A DNA stretch of 11,906 nucleotides from the NCBI GenBank assembly GCA_030636245.1, contig DAOVXI010000034.1, positions 1 to 11,906 on the forward strand, in the 5' to 3' direction. The DNA is from Deltaproteobacteria bacterium (GTDB lineage Bacteria > Desulfobacterota > GWC2-55-46 > DRQE01). The notes below the pieces were generated by a model. The model was not told the origin of the DNA. It saw only the letters and a program-made list of their open reading frames with translations, and ran no database searches. Position numbers and translations under genes: made by a program. This document shows positions 1-6,532 of this stretch, piece by piece (within the stretch, counting starts at the first letter, position 1; every line of letters begins with the position of its first letter).

Positions 1-1032
1 AGCAAGCTCCATTGCCTCTTCAAGTATCCGTTTCTCAACTCCCTGCCTCTTTGAGTTCTCTGTTTCAAGAAGACGCGCCAGGCGATCCGCCTCCACCTCG
101 TCCGTTGCGCTCAACAATTCAAAGCTGATGAGCGCCGAAGACATCCTTCCCGCCGCATTGAGCCTTGGGGCAAGCTGAAAAGCAATATTATCGCTCGTTA
201 TCTTTCTACCTAATCCGGATATCTCCATAAGAGCCCGAATCCCCGGCCTCGCGTTGGAGTTTATCTCCTTTATGCCAAAGCTTGCCATCACCCTGTTCTC
301 TTGAACAAGCGGGACCATATCCGCCACAGTGCCTATCGCGACGATATCAAGATACCTCTTTAAATTTGGCACGCCGTTCTTAAAGTATCCATTGTCCCTT
401 AGATGCGCTCTCAGCGCCGTTATAAATTTAAATGCAACACCAACACCGGCAAGCCCTTTGAAGGGATAATCACAGTCAGGACGCATGGGGTTTACAATGG
501 CATGAGCCGGGGGAAGTTTCTCCGGACACTCGTGGTGGTCGGTTATTATAAAGTCTACCCCAATTTTTGATGCGTGTCTTACTTCTTCCGCATTTGAGAT
601 GCCGGTATCAACGGTAATAATGACCTTTGTGCCTTTTTCAGCCAAGCTGTCTATGGCCGCCTTGTTTACCCCGTAGCCTTCCTTCATACGCTCAGGGATG
701 TATACCTCAACATCCACACCGATCTCTTTAAAAAAGAGATAGAGCAGCGTGGAGGCGCTTGTGCCGTCAACATCATAGTCTCCGTAAACGGCTATCTTCT
801 CTTTACCCGTTATGGCTAAGGCTATCCTTTGAACAGCCTTTTCCATGTCCTTCATGAGAAACGGGTCCAGCAGCTCGCTAAGCTCGGGGGACAAAAAAGA
901 AAAAGCCTTGTCAACTTCGACAAGGCCTCTGTTTATGAGTATCTGTGCCGTCACGGGCAGAATATCAAGCTCCCTTCCTAACGTCTCCCGAAGCTCGGTG
1001 TCAGCTTGTATGATTTTCCAAAGTTTTTTCAT
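1..1032 (-). CDS. recJ: Single-stranded-DNA-specific exonuclease RecJ, N-terminal 344 codons (3' end outside window)
   Basis: RecJ is a 5'-3' single-strand DNA exonuclease of the DHH phosphoesterase superfamily, acting in recombinational repair and mismatch repair. My reading of the reverse strand gives an uninterrupted 344-codon frame starting MKKLWKIIQADTELRE. It carries the DHH-family motifs in order: YGDYDVDG at about residues 83-90, VDTGISN near 141-147, and TDHH at 164-167, which supplies metal-binding Asp and His residues. Further on are VAIGTVADMVPL near 231-242 and the family-typical APRLNAAGRM near 288-297. The C-terminal DHHA1 and OB-fold part lies beyond base 1. The ATG at 1032 is the only good start, because an in-frame TAA lies about 13 codons upstream. 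No strong Shine-Dalgarno precedes it; only GGA abuts the ATG. recJ is separated from secF by an intrinsic terminator and has its own candidate promoter. A terminator-like hairpin lies within its first 50 codons. Confidence 0.96.
   Translation of the reverse strand, partial: MKKLWKIIQADTELRETLGRELDILPVTAQILINRGLVEVDKAFSFLSPELSELLDPFLMKDMEKAVQRIALAITGKEKIAVYGDYDVDGTSASTLLYLFFKEIGVDVEVYIPERMKEGYGVNKAAIDSLAEKGTKVIITVDTGISNAEEVRHASKIGVDFIITDHHECPEKLPPAHAIVNPMRPDCDYPFKGLAGVGVAFKFITALRAHLRDNGYFKNGVPNLKRYLDIVAIGTVADMVPLVQENRVMASFGIKEINSNARPGIRALMEISGLGRKITSDNIAFQLAPRLNAAGRMSSALISFELLSATDEVEADRLARLLETENSKRQGVEKRILEEAMELA
893..926 (-). terminator. Terminator-like hairpin and T-tract inside the recJ coding start
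   Basis: On the minus strand, GCCTTGTC (926-919) can pair with GACAAGGC (912-905) across the six-base loop GAAGTT. A T-rich run, TTTTTCTTTTTT (904-893), follows directly. This has the form of an intrinsic terminator but lies at codons 36-47 of recJ. The T-run encodes a Phe-Ser-Phe-Leu stretch that suits the protein, so it may be coincidental. If functional it would attenuate recJ or end a short leader transcript. Confidence 0.4.
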
Positions 1033-1082
1033 TCCAAATAGGCCCGCTACCTTATAAGTTGTGGTTCTTTATGTTCGATACC

Positions 1083-1105
1083 ACTACATGTAGTAAATTT
1101 TACTA
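1083..1105. promoter_or_regulatory. Overlapping inverted repeats at the recJ transcription start, possible operator
   Basis: Two perfect dyads overlap here. ACTACATGTAGT (1083-1094) is a 12-bp palindrome. TAGTAAA (1091-1097) and TTTACTA (1099-1105) form 7-bp arms around one base. They share TAGT and lie immediately downstream of the proposed -10 hexamer, across the expected start point. A repressor bound here would block recJ transcription. No particular regulator is recognised. Confidence 0.35.
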
Positions 1106-1135
1106 ATCTTACCAAACTGCACCCCCTAAAGTCAA
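1106..1135 (-). promoter_or_regulatory. Candidate sigma-70-type promoter for recJ
   Basis: On the minus strand a TTGACT hexamer (1135-1130, five of six matches to TTGACA) is followed after 18 bp by TAAGAT (1111-1106, four of six matches to TATAAT). Transcription would start near 1099, giving a leader of about 67 nt before the recJ ATG. The site lies just beyond the secF terminator, where a new promoter would be expected. Only the match to consensus supports it. Confidence 0.5.
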
Positions 1136-1171
1136 CACATAAAAGGCATTTTCTTTGCTCGTAAGTCCTTG

Positions 1172-1216
1172 ATAATAAAGAAAAAACCTCGTACCCAAAG
1201 CTTGGGGACGAGGTTT
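1172..1216 (-). terminator. Intrinsic terminator after secF
   Basis: On the minus strand AAACCTCGT (1216-1208) pairs perfectly with ACGAGGTTT (1192-1184). After one mismatch the stem continues as CCCAA/TTGGG around a three-base loop. A T-rich tract (TTTTTTCTTTATT, 1186-1174) follows. The hairpin begins 30 bp after the secF stop and closes the yajC-secD-secF unit before recJ. The opposite strand lacks a comparable T-run, so it should act mainly in the minus direction. Confidence 0.88.
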
Positions 1217-1245
1217 CTGTGTTTCGATGTGTAAACAGGGAAAAA

Positions 1246-2181
1246 CTAAACCAGATTCTTCTCCGCTCTCTCTGCTTTAATAAGCCTCTCGCTGCCGCCC
1301 TTCCATAGAAGAAGTATGGGGCTCGCGACAAATATTGAGGAGTATGTACCGACAATGACCCCGATCGCAAGGGTTAAGGCAAAGTCGTGTATGACCTCAC
1401 CACCCATGAATATCAACGCCAGAAGAACAAGCAAGGTCGTACCGGATGTAACAATGGTCCTGCGAAGAACCTCGTTTATGCTTCTGTTTATGAGCGGCTC
1501 AAGGTTTTCCTTGTTTCTCTTCCTTATGTTCTCCCTTATCCTGTCAAAGACAACTACCGTATCGGTCAGTGAGTAACCCGATATGGTAAGCAGTGCCGTG
1601 ACGATAAGAAGGTTTATCTCGTTACCTAAAATGAACACAATGCCAAGCACCGCAAGCACGTCATGAACGGTCGCGACAACGGCCGCCACCCCGAAACGGA
1701 ACTCAAAACGCCATGCGACATAGAACATTATGCCTATGAGCGCGACTATTATGGCCCAGAGCGCGTCCTTCTGGAGCTTTTTACCAACGGTCGGCCCTAT
1801 CTCGGTCGAGCTGTCGATCACGTATGGGTTTTCCGGAAGCCCGGCACTAAGTGCCGCTCCAAGCGCATCGGAGAATTCACCGAGTTTCTCACCCGTTCTC
1901 TTGACCCTTACGAAAAGTTTATTCTCACCTGTTATCTCCTGGAGATCCACATCAGGAAAGCCGCCCTTTTCAAAAATAGATCTAACCTTCTCTATCTCAA
2001 AGGATTTATCAAAGCGGAACTGCATGGCCACACCTCCGGCAAAGTCTGTGCCGAGATTGGCCTTGCCAAGCGGAATACTAACGGCCGCTGTTAAACCTAT
2101 TATGGCAAGTATAATTGAAAAAACAAAGGCTATCTTTCTTTTGCCAAGAAAGTCAAAACGCCTTTCACCTAGAATGTCCAT
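1246..2181 (-). CDS. secF: Protein translocase subunit SecF
   Basis: SecF is an inner-membrane subunit of the SecDF-YajC complex. It uses the proton-motive force to help pull preproteins through SecYEG into the periplasm. The 311-residue product has the usual length and layout: a first membrane helix near residues 17-35, then the family motif GTDFAGG (44-50), a periplasmic P4-like domain to about residue 135, and five further membrane segments. The conserved SGYSLTDTVVVFDRIREN stretch (201-218) includes Asp207, the counterpart of the conserved SecF aspartate in membrane segment 4. The ATG at 2181 is backed by a strong GGAGGA Shine-Dalgarno at 2190-2185. secF follows secD after 46 bp and is the last gene before a strong terminator. 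Confidence 0.97.
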   Translation of the reverse strand: MDILGERRFDFLGKRKIAFVFSIILAIIGLTAAVSIPLGKANLGTDFAGGVAMQFRFDKSFEIEKVRSIFEKGGFPDVDLQEITGENKLFVRVKRTGEKLGEFSDALGAALSAGLPENPYVIDSSTEIGPTVGKKLQKDALWAIIVALIGIMFYVAWRFEFRFGVAAVVATVHDVLAVLGIVFILGNEINLLIVTALLTISGYSLTDTVVVFDRIRENIRKRNKENLEPLINRSINEVLRRTIVTSGTTLLVLLALIFMGGEVIHDFALTLAIGVIVGTYSSIFVASPILLLWKGGSERLIKAERAEKNLV

Positions 2182-2201
2182 CTTTCCTCCATAAAAATCA
2201 A

Positions 2202-2220
2202 GGCGCGATAATTAAGCGCC
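2202..2220 (-). other. Small GC-rich hairpin between secD and secF
   Basis: GGCGC and GCGCC form a 5-bp perfect stem around a nine-base AT-rich loop, starting 8 bp after the secD stop and ending 11 bp before the secF Shine-Dalgarno. On the minus strand it is followed by TTGATTTTTATGG, which is too poor a T-tract for a convincing terminator. It could protect upstream mRNA or tune the SecD to SecF ratio. Confidence 0.35.
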
Positions 2221-2227
2221 GCAGTAG

Positions 2228-3811
2228 TTAAATGCTTACCTTCTTTATCCTGAACTTGTCGCTTATAACGTCAAAAGAAACCTTCGTACCAATCAGTGCG
2301 GTAAAGAGGTTAATGAGTATACCGAGGCTCAGTGTCACGGCAAAGCCTTTGATTGGGCCGCTTCCGAACTGGAAAAGTACCGCCGCTGTTATGAGTGTCG
2401 TAACATGAGCGTCAACGATACTCCACCAGGCCCTGTCATAGCCCGCGTCAATGGCGCTCCTTGGGGTTCGCCCGGCACGCAGCTCCTCCTTTATCCTCTC
2501 AAATATCAGCACGTTCGAGTCAACACCCATACCGATGGTTAAGAGTATTCCCGCTATACCGGGAAGTGTCAGGGTTGCGTTAAAGTAAGCCATGGCCCCC
2601 AGAAGCATTACTATGTTGAGTACTATGGCAAAGTTAGCGATAACACCGGAGACCTTATAGTAGAAGAGCATAAAGATCAGTACCAGTATGCCGCCTATAA
2701 CTATGGCCCTTATTCCTGCCTCTATGGAGTCCTTGCCGAGTGAAGAGCCGACGGTCACGTTCTGGACAACCTCGACCGGAGCAGGCAACGCACCGGCGCG
2801 AAGCACTATGGCAAGGTCCGTTGCCGTCTCATAGCTGAAGCCGCCTGAGATGGAGGCCCTTCCTCCGCCGATCCTCTCATTTATGTTTGGTGCGGAAAAA
2901 ACATTTTCATCAAGTATTATAGCAAGACGCTTATTTACGTTCTGCCCTGTTATGCGTTCAAATATCTTCGAGCCCGTGCGATTGAAGGTTATAGAGACAT
3001 AAGGTTCATTGCTCTGGGTATCAAAAGCAACACGCGCGTCGCTTATGACATCTCCAGTTAAGAGAACATCCCTTTGCACGAGATAAGGCTCCTTTACCGC
3101 CTCACCTGTCTCAGGGTCGATCTTCTTCTGATAAAGAAGCTCCGAGCCGAACGGCACGCCAAGTATCTCTGCTTCATACGGGTCGTTGTTTTCATCCAGA
3201 AGCCTGAACTCAAGGATAGCTGTCGTATCGATAAGCTTAAGGGCTCTATCCGGATCCTTAAGGCCCGGGAGCTGAACGACTATCTCGTCCTTACCCTGCC
3301 TTACGACAACAGGCTCAGCCACACCGAACTTATCGATCCTGTTCCTTATGACCTCAAGGGCCTGGGTCGTGGCCCAGTCCTTTATCCTTTTGACCTCACT
3401 CTCGGATACGGTAAAGACCAGCGTACTGCCGTTATCCACCGGGTCATCGAATACGCCGAAGTCTTTCGAGACGGCCTTTTTTATCTCCTTGGCCGCGGCC
3501 GAGCCGCCGTAACCAATACTTACGGTCGTCACATCCGTTGCTTTTACGGTAAGGAAAGAGATCTCATCGTCCTTTAGCGTACCCTCTATAGAGTTTGCCG
3601 TTCTCTGCGTATACATTTTTACGGCCGCATCCTGATCAACTTTTAAGACAAGATGCATGCCTCCCTGAAGATCCAAGCCCAGGACGATCTTCGGGATGTT
3701 ATCGGCCCAGAACGCAGGCAGCTTCGGCGCAATGACCGAAGGCAGAAATAGAACAAGCGCTATGAACGAGAAGAAACCGAGTAAAATAATGCGCCAGAAT
3801 ATACTTTTCAT
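2228..3811 (-). CDS. secD: Protein translocase subunit SecD
   Basis: SecD is the larger partner of SecF in the proton-driven accessory complex of the Sec translocon. The 527-residue product begins with a membrane helix (about residues 7-28), followed by the signature GLDLQGGMHLVL (45-56). A large periplasmic region includes the P1-type sequence RNRIDKFGVAEPVV (156-169). Five membrane segments follow from about residue 365, with GMGVDSNVLIFERIKEE (427-443) containing Asp431, equivalent to the conserved aspartate of the proton path. Length suits a non-enteric SecD; the E. coli protein is longer. Start choice: the ATG at 3811 places the first helix correctly and has a GGAG about 10 bases upstream. 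It sits 60 bp after yajC and 46 bp before secF, so the three are probably co-transcribed. Confidence 0.97.
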   Translation of the reverse strand: MKSIFWRIILLGFFSFIALVLFLPSVIAPKLPAFWADNIPKIVLGLDLQGGMHLVLKVDQDAAVKMYTQRTANSIEGTLKDDEISFLTVKATDVTTVSIGYGGSAAAKEIKKAVSKDFGVFDDPVDNGSTLVFTVSESEVKRIKDWATTQALEVIRNRIDKFGVAEPVVVRQGKDEIVVQLPGLKDPDRALKLIDTTAILEFRLLDENNDPYEAEILGVPFGSELLYQKKIDPETGEAVKEPYLVQRDVLLTGDVISDARVAFDTQSNEPYVSITFNRTGSKIFERITGQNVNKRLAIILDENVFSAPNINERIGGGRASISGGFSYETATDLAIVLRAGALPAPVEVVQNVTVGSSLGKDSIEAGIRAIVIGGILVLIFMLFYYKVSGVIANFAIVLNIVMLLGAMAYFNATLTLPGIAGILLTIGMGVDSNVLIFERIKEELRAGRTPRSAIDAGYDRAWWSIVDAHVTTLITAAVLFQFGSGPIKGFAVTLSLGILINLFTALIGTKVSFDVISDKFRIKKVSI

Positions 3812-3871
3812 CCTGAATAAACTCCAAAACTTTTATTTATGTAAACTAATATCAAACACTGCATCTCGAAA

Positions 3872-4204
3872 CTACTTATCCTGCTCAGCTCCGTCAGGCT
3901 GCCTTGAGTGTATGGCACTCTTTGATATCTTTACGCGTACGTTGTCGGCTATCTCAAGTATAAAGGCATCATCCCTTACGTTCGTGACCCTGCCGAACAT
4001 ACCTCCTGTTGTAAGGATCGTGTCTCCTTTGTCGACCTTGGAGAGCATATCCTTGTGAGTCTTCATCTTCTTTTGCTGTGGCCTTATAAGAAGAAAGTAA
4101 AATACAGCTATAAGAATAAGGAACGGAAAGAACGCGGTCATTGTAGCCTGACCTCCGCCTGCTCCGGCCGCCGCGACTGTTGTTAACGGTACTGAATAAA
4201 CCAC
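3872..4204 (-). CDS. yajC: Sec translocon accessory protein YajC
   Basis: YajC is a small single-span inner-membrane protein that associates with SecDF and the holotranslocon. The 110-residue product has a short Ala/Gly-rich N-terminus, one hydrophobic helix (about residues 24-41), then the family hallmark LLIRPQQKKMK (38-48) and a cytoplasmic domain with GDTILTTGGMFGRV (60-73). The start is GTG, at 4204-4202, chosen because a textbook AGGAGGT Shine-Dalgarno (4217-4211) lies six bases upstream and no ATG fits. A candidate promoter precedes it, and secD and secF follow in the same direction, the usual operon order. The C-terminal tail is short and polar. Confidence 0.95.
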   Translation of the reverse strand: MVYSVPLTTVAAAGAGGGQATMTAFFPFLILIAVFYFLLIRPQQKKMKTHKDMLSKVDKGDTILTTGGMFGRVTNVRDDAFILEIADNVRVKISKSAIHSRQPDGAEQDK

Positions 4205-4228
4205 TTTGAAACCTCCTGAACTTTTTAT

Positions 4229-4257
4229 ATGTTATTTTTTTACTATCGTTACTTCAA
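4229..4257 (-). promoter_or_regulatory. Candidate promoter for yajC-secD-secF
   Basis: On the minus strand TTGAAG (4257-4252) is followed after 17 bp by TAACAT (4234-4229). Each hexamer matches consensus at four positions, and spacing is ideal. Transcription would begin near 4222, only a few bases ahead of the yajC Shine-Dalgarno, giving a very short leader. The 107-bp gap is AT-rich, so chance matches are likely. Read-through from tgt is an alternative. Confidence 0.35.
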
Positions 4258-4288
4258 GTGCTATAAATTCTTTTTTCTCAGACCAAAT

Positions 4289-4314
4289 AAAAAAAACCTG
4301 TCTAGTTTAAACTA
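4289..4314 (-). terminator. Weak terminator-like dyad and T8 tract after tgt
   Basis: A perfect 12-bp palindrome, TAGTTTAAACTA (4303-4314), overlaps the tgt stop codon and is followed six bases later on the minus strand by eight T residues (4296-4289). The stem is AT-rich and would leave a small loop, so termination would be partial at best. It would fit a partial break between queA-tgt and yajC-secDF. Confidence 0.3.
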
Positions 4315-5451
4315 ACCGTCAGCGTCGGCGTTGCCAATATCACGGAGGTTATAAAAATCTTTTTTGAACTCAAGGAAGCGGGATTCTCTGACCGCGTCCC
4401 TGATCTTCGTTACAAGGTTATTATAATAGTACAGATTGTGTATGGTATTCAACCTCGAAGCTAATATTTCTCCGGATTGATAAATATGCCTCAAATAGGC
4501 TCTTGAGTAGTTCCGGCACGTGTAGCAGCCGCAATCCTCATCCGGGGGACGCTTGTCCTTTTCAAAGCGACTGTTCTTTATAACCAATTTCCCGCGACTT
4601 GTAAAGAGGGTTCCGTTCCGGGCGCACCTTGTGGGCAGAACACAGTCGAACATATCCACCCCTCGCCCGACCGCCTCAACGATATCCTCGGGCATCCCGA
4701 CGCCCATAAGGTAGCGCGGCGCGTCCTTCGGAAAGAGCTCTGTAGAGATAGCTGTCATGTCATACATAAGCTCCTTTTCCTCCCCAACGCTGAGTCCCCC
4801 GATGGCGTAGCCGTCAAAGCCTATCGCCACTGTTTCCCTGGCGCTCCTTATGCGCAGATCCTTGTACATCCCCCCCTGGGTTATCCCGAAAAGCGCTCCT
4901 CCGCTCTCGCTTCTCGCGAGCTTGCAGCGCTCGGCCCATCTCAAAGTAAGCTCCAGGCTCTTCTCCGCATAAGACTTCTCCGAGGGATACGGAATGCACT
5001 CATCAAGGACCATCATGATATCGCTCCCCAATTTCTCCTGTATCTCGATAGCCTTCTCGGGCGTAAGAAAGCACTTGGAGCCGTCAAGGTGGTTCCTGAA
5101 CTCGACACCCTCCTCGGTTATTTTTCTTAGAGGCGAAAGGCTGAAGACCTGAAACCCTCCGCTATCGGTAAGGATGGCCCGGTCCCAGTGCATGAAGTTA
5201 TGAAGCCCGCCCATCTCACGGATAAGCTCCTCGCCGGGGCGAAGGTGCAGGTGATAGGTGTTGCCCAGTATGAGCGAGAAGCCTATCTCCTTGAGCTCCT
5301 CCGGGGTCATGGCCTTAACCGTTGCCTTTGTCCCCACAGGCATAAAGACAGGGGTAGGAACCTCCACGCCCCCGACATTTAAAGTGCCGAGCCTTGCGCC
5401 GTTGTCTTCCTTTATAAATTTAAAGCCGAATTTTTTATTATTACTATCCAT
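4312..5451 (-). CDS. tgt: tRNA-guanine transglycosylase (queuine tRNA-ribosyltransferase)
   Basis: Tgt exchanges guanine 34 in the anticodon of GUN tRNAs (Asp, Asn, His, Tyr) for preQ1, the step before QueA in queuosine synthesis. With the ATG at 5451 the product has 379 residues, close to the usual 375. Visible motifs are DSGGFQVFSL, with the general-base Asp at 96, then GITQGG near 189-194 and GGLSVGE near 218-224. VDMFDCVLPTR near 265-275 has the nucleophilic Asp at 269. The zinc site is Cys307, Cys309, Cys312 and His338, with the same spacing as the Zymomonas enzyme. The frame stays open upstream to a TTG inside queA, but the ATG gives the family's usual N-terminus. It lies five bases after the queA stop, with GAGG unusually close (3 bases), suggesting translational coupling to queA. 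Confidence 0.97.
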   Translation of the reverse strand: MDSNNKKFGFKFIKEDNGARLGTLNVGGVEVPTPVFMPVGTKATVKAMTPEELKEIGFSLILGNTYHLHLRPGEELIREMGGLHNFMHWDRAILTDSGGFQVFSLSPLRKITEEGVEFRNHLDGSKCFLTPEKAIEIQEKLGSDIMMVLDECIPYPSEKSYAEKSLELTLRWAERCKLARSESGGALFGITQGGMYKDLRIRSARETVAIGFDGYAIGGLSVGEEKELMYDMTAISTELFPKDAPRYLMGVGMPEDIVEAVGRGVDMFDCVLPTRCARNGTLFTSRGKLVIKNSRFEKDKRPPDEDCGCYTCRNYSRAYLRHIYQSGEILASRLNTIHNLYYYNNLVTKIRDAVRESRFLEFKKDFYNLRDIGNADADG

Positions 5452-5456
5452 TGACC

Positions 5457-6500
5457 TCAAATGATCAGCATACAATCGCCGTAGCTGAAGAAGTTGTAGC
5501 CCTCCTTAACGGCTTCCTTATAAGCGTTCAAGATACTGCTTCTGCCCGCAAAGGCAGCGACCATCATAACTAGCGTAGATTTTGGAAGATGGAAGTTGGT
5601 TATCATAGCACTAATTGCCTTAAACTCAAAGCCCGGGGTTATAAATAGGGCCGACTCGCCGCTCTGATCTCCCTTGGGAGTTCCGTCCTTGAAGACCGTC
5701 TCAAGGGTTCTCACAACGGTAGATCCGACCGCAAATACTTTTCTACCCACCTTCTTTGCGGCAATTACCGTCTCTATGACCTCCCCTGGAACGGTGAACA
5801 CCTCGGGGCTCATCTTATGATCTTCCGTGTGCTCCACCTTAACGGGCAGGAATGTGGCCGGCCCTGTGTGAAGCGTTATGAACTCGACCGAGGCTCCCTT
5901 TGCCCTTATCTCCTCAATTATCCTCTCCGTAAAGTGCAGCCCCGCCGTGGGTGCGGCTATAGCGCCCCTGACGTTTGCAAAGCTTGTCTGGTATCGCTCC
6001 TTATCCGCCTCCTCGGCCTCTCTCTTAATATAGGGCGGAAGAGGGATATGGCCAAGGGTGTCTATCAGCTTCTCGATATTATCATCATCGGCCTTTGCCT
6101 TAAGCGTAACCTCGCTTAAACCGAACTCGTCTATAGAGCCTGTAAAGGTAGCGCTCAGCTCACCGTCATCGCCAAAAAGAACCTCCACCCCCTCTTTAAG
6201 GCTTTTCAAAGGCTTAGCCATGCAAAGCCATTTATCATCATTGGTTTTCCTTACAAGCAGCACCTCGGCCGCGCCGCCTGTTCTTTTCTTCCCGATAAGG
6301 CGCGCGGAAAAAACACGGGTATCATTAAAGACAACCACGTCACCTTCTTTAATATACTTTGTTATATCCGTAAAAGAGCCGTGCGTAACCTCTCCATCTT
6401 CCTTGCCGAGAACAAGCAGACGGGAGCCCTCCCTCTTTTCAGCAGGGTACTGCGCTATTAGTTTTTCCGGGAGTAAGAAGTCGAAGTCTTTGGTAAGCAT
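5457..6500 (-). CDS. queA: S-adenosylmethionine:tRNA ribosyltransferase-isomerase
   Basis: QueA transfers and rearranges the ribosyl part of S-adenosylmethionine onto preQ1 in tRNA, producing epoxyqueuosine. The 347-residue protein has the normal length and motifs from end to end. These include FDFLLPEKLIAQYP near the N-terminus, VVFNDTRVFSARLIGKK (56-72), HIPLPPYIKR (151-160), AAPTAGLHFT (182-191) and TNFHLPKSTLVMMVAAFAG (301-319). The C-terminal GDCMLII has Cys where GDAMLI is common in the family. The ATG at 6500 matches the family start. The 32-bp gap after the SpoIID-like gene is AT-rich and shows no Shine-Dalgarno, so initiation may be weak or depend on upstream translation. tgt follows after five bases, making a two-step queuosine module. 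Confidence 0.97.
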   Translation of the reverse strand: MLTKDFDFLLPEKLIAQYPAEKREGSRLLVLGKEDGEVTHGSFTDITKYIKEGDVVVFNDTRVFSARLIGKKRTGGAAEVLLVRKTNDDKWLCMAKPLKSLKEGVEVLFGDDGELSATFTGSIDEFGLSEVTLKAKADDDNIEKLIDTLGHIPLPPYIKREAEEADKERYQTSFANVRGAIAAPTAGLHFTERIIEEIRAKGASVEFITLHTGPATFLPVKVEHTEDHKMSPEVFTVPGEVIETVIAAKKVGRKVFAVGSTVVRTLETVFKDGTPKGDQSGESALFITPGFEFKAISAMITNFHLPKSTLVMMVAAFAGRSSILNAYKEAVKEGYNFFSYGDCMLII

Positions 6501-6532
6501 AATTGATAATGTTTTGATATATGAATAAGCTA

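Noticed and set aside
1663..2094. Plus-strand open frame of 143 codons, and a second overlapping one at 1730-2194
   Set aside because: Both lie opposite secF, whose motifs and length are complete. The plus-strand translations show no recognisable domain, so they are shadows of the coding strand.
3074..3577. Plus-strand open frame of 167 codons
   Set aside because: It lies entirely within secD on the other strand. It has no recognisable family and sits in the conserved periplasmic region of SecD.
3812..3871. Possible promoter before secD (TTGATA on the minus strand)
   Set aside because: No acceptable -10 hexamer lies 16-18 bp downstream, and yajC-secD co-transcription explains expression.
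5452..5475. TTG start for tgt inside the end of queA
   Set aside because: The ATG at 5451 gives the usual Tgt length and N-terminus, so the extra eight residues are unlikely to be translated.
6058..6528. Plus-strand open frame of 156 codons extending past the queA start
   Set aside because: It is antisense to queA and Ser/Pro-rich in the way typical of reverse-strand shadows. No domain is seen.
6501..6532. preQ1 riboswitch ahead of the queuosine genes
   Set aside because: The gap before queA is only 32 bp and has no stem that could form a preQ1 aptamer.
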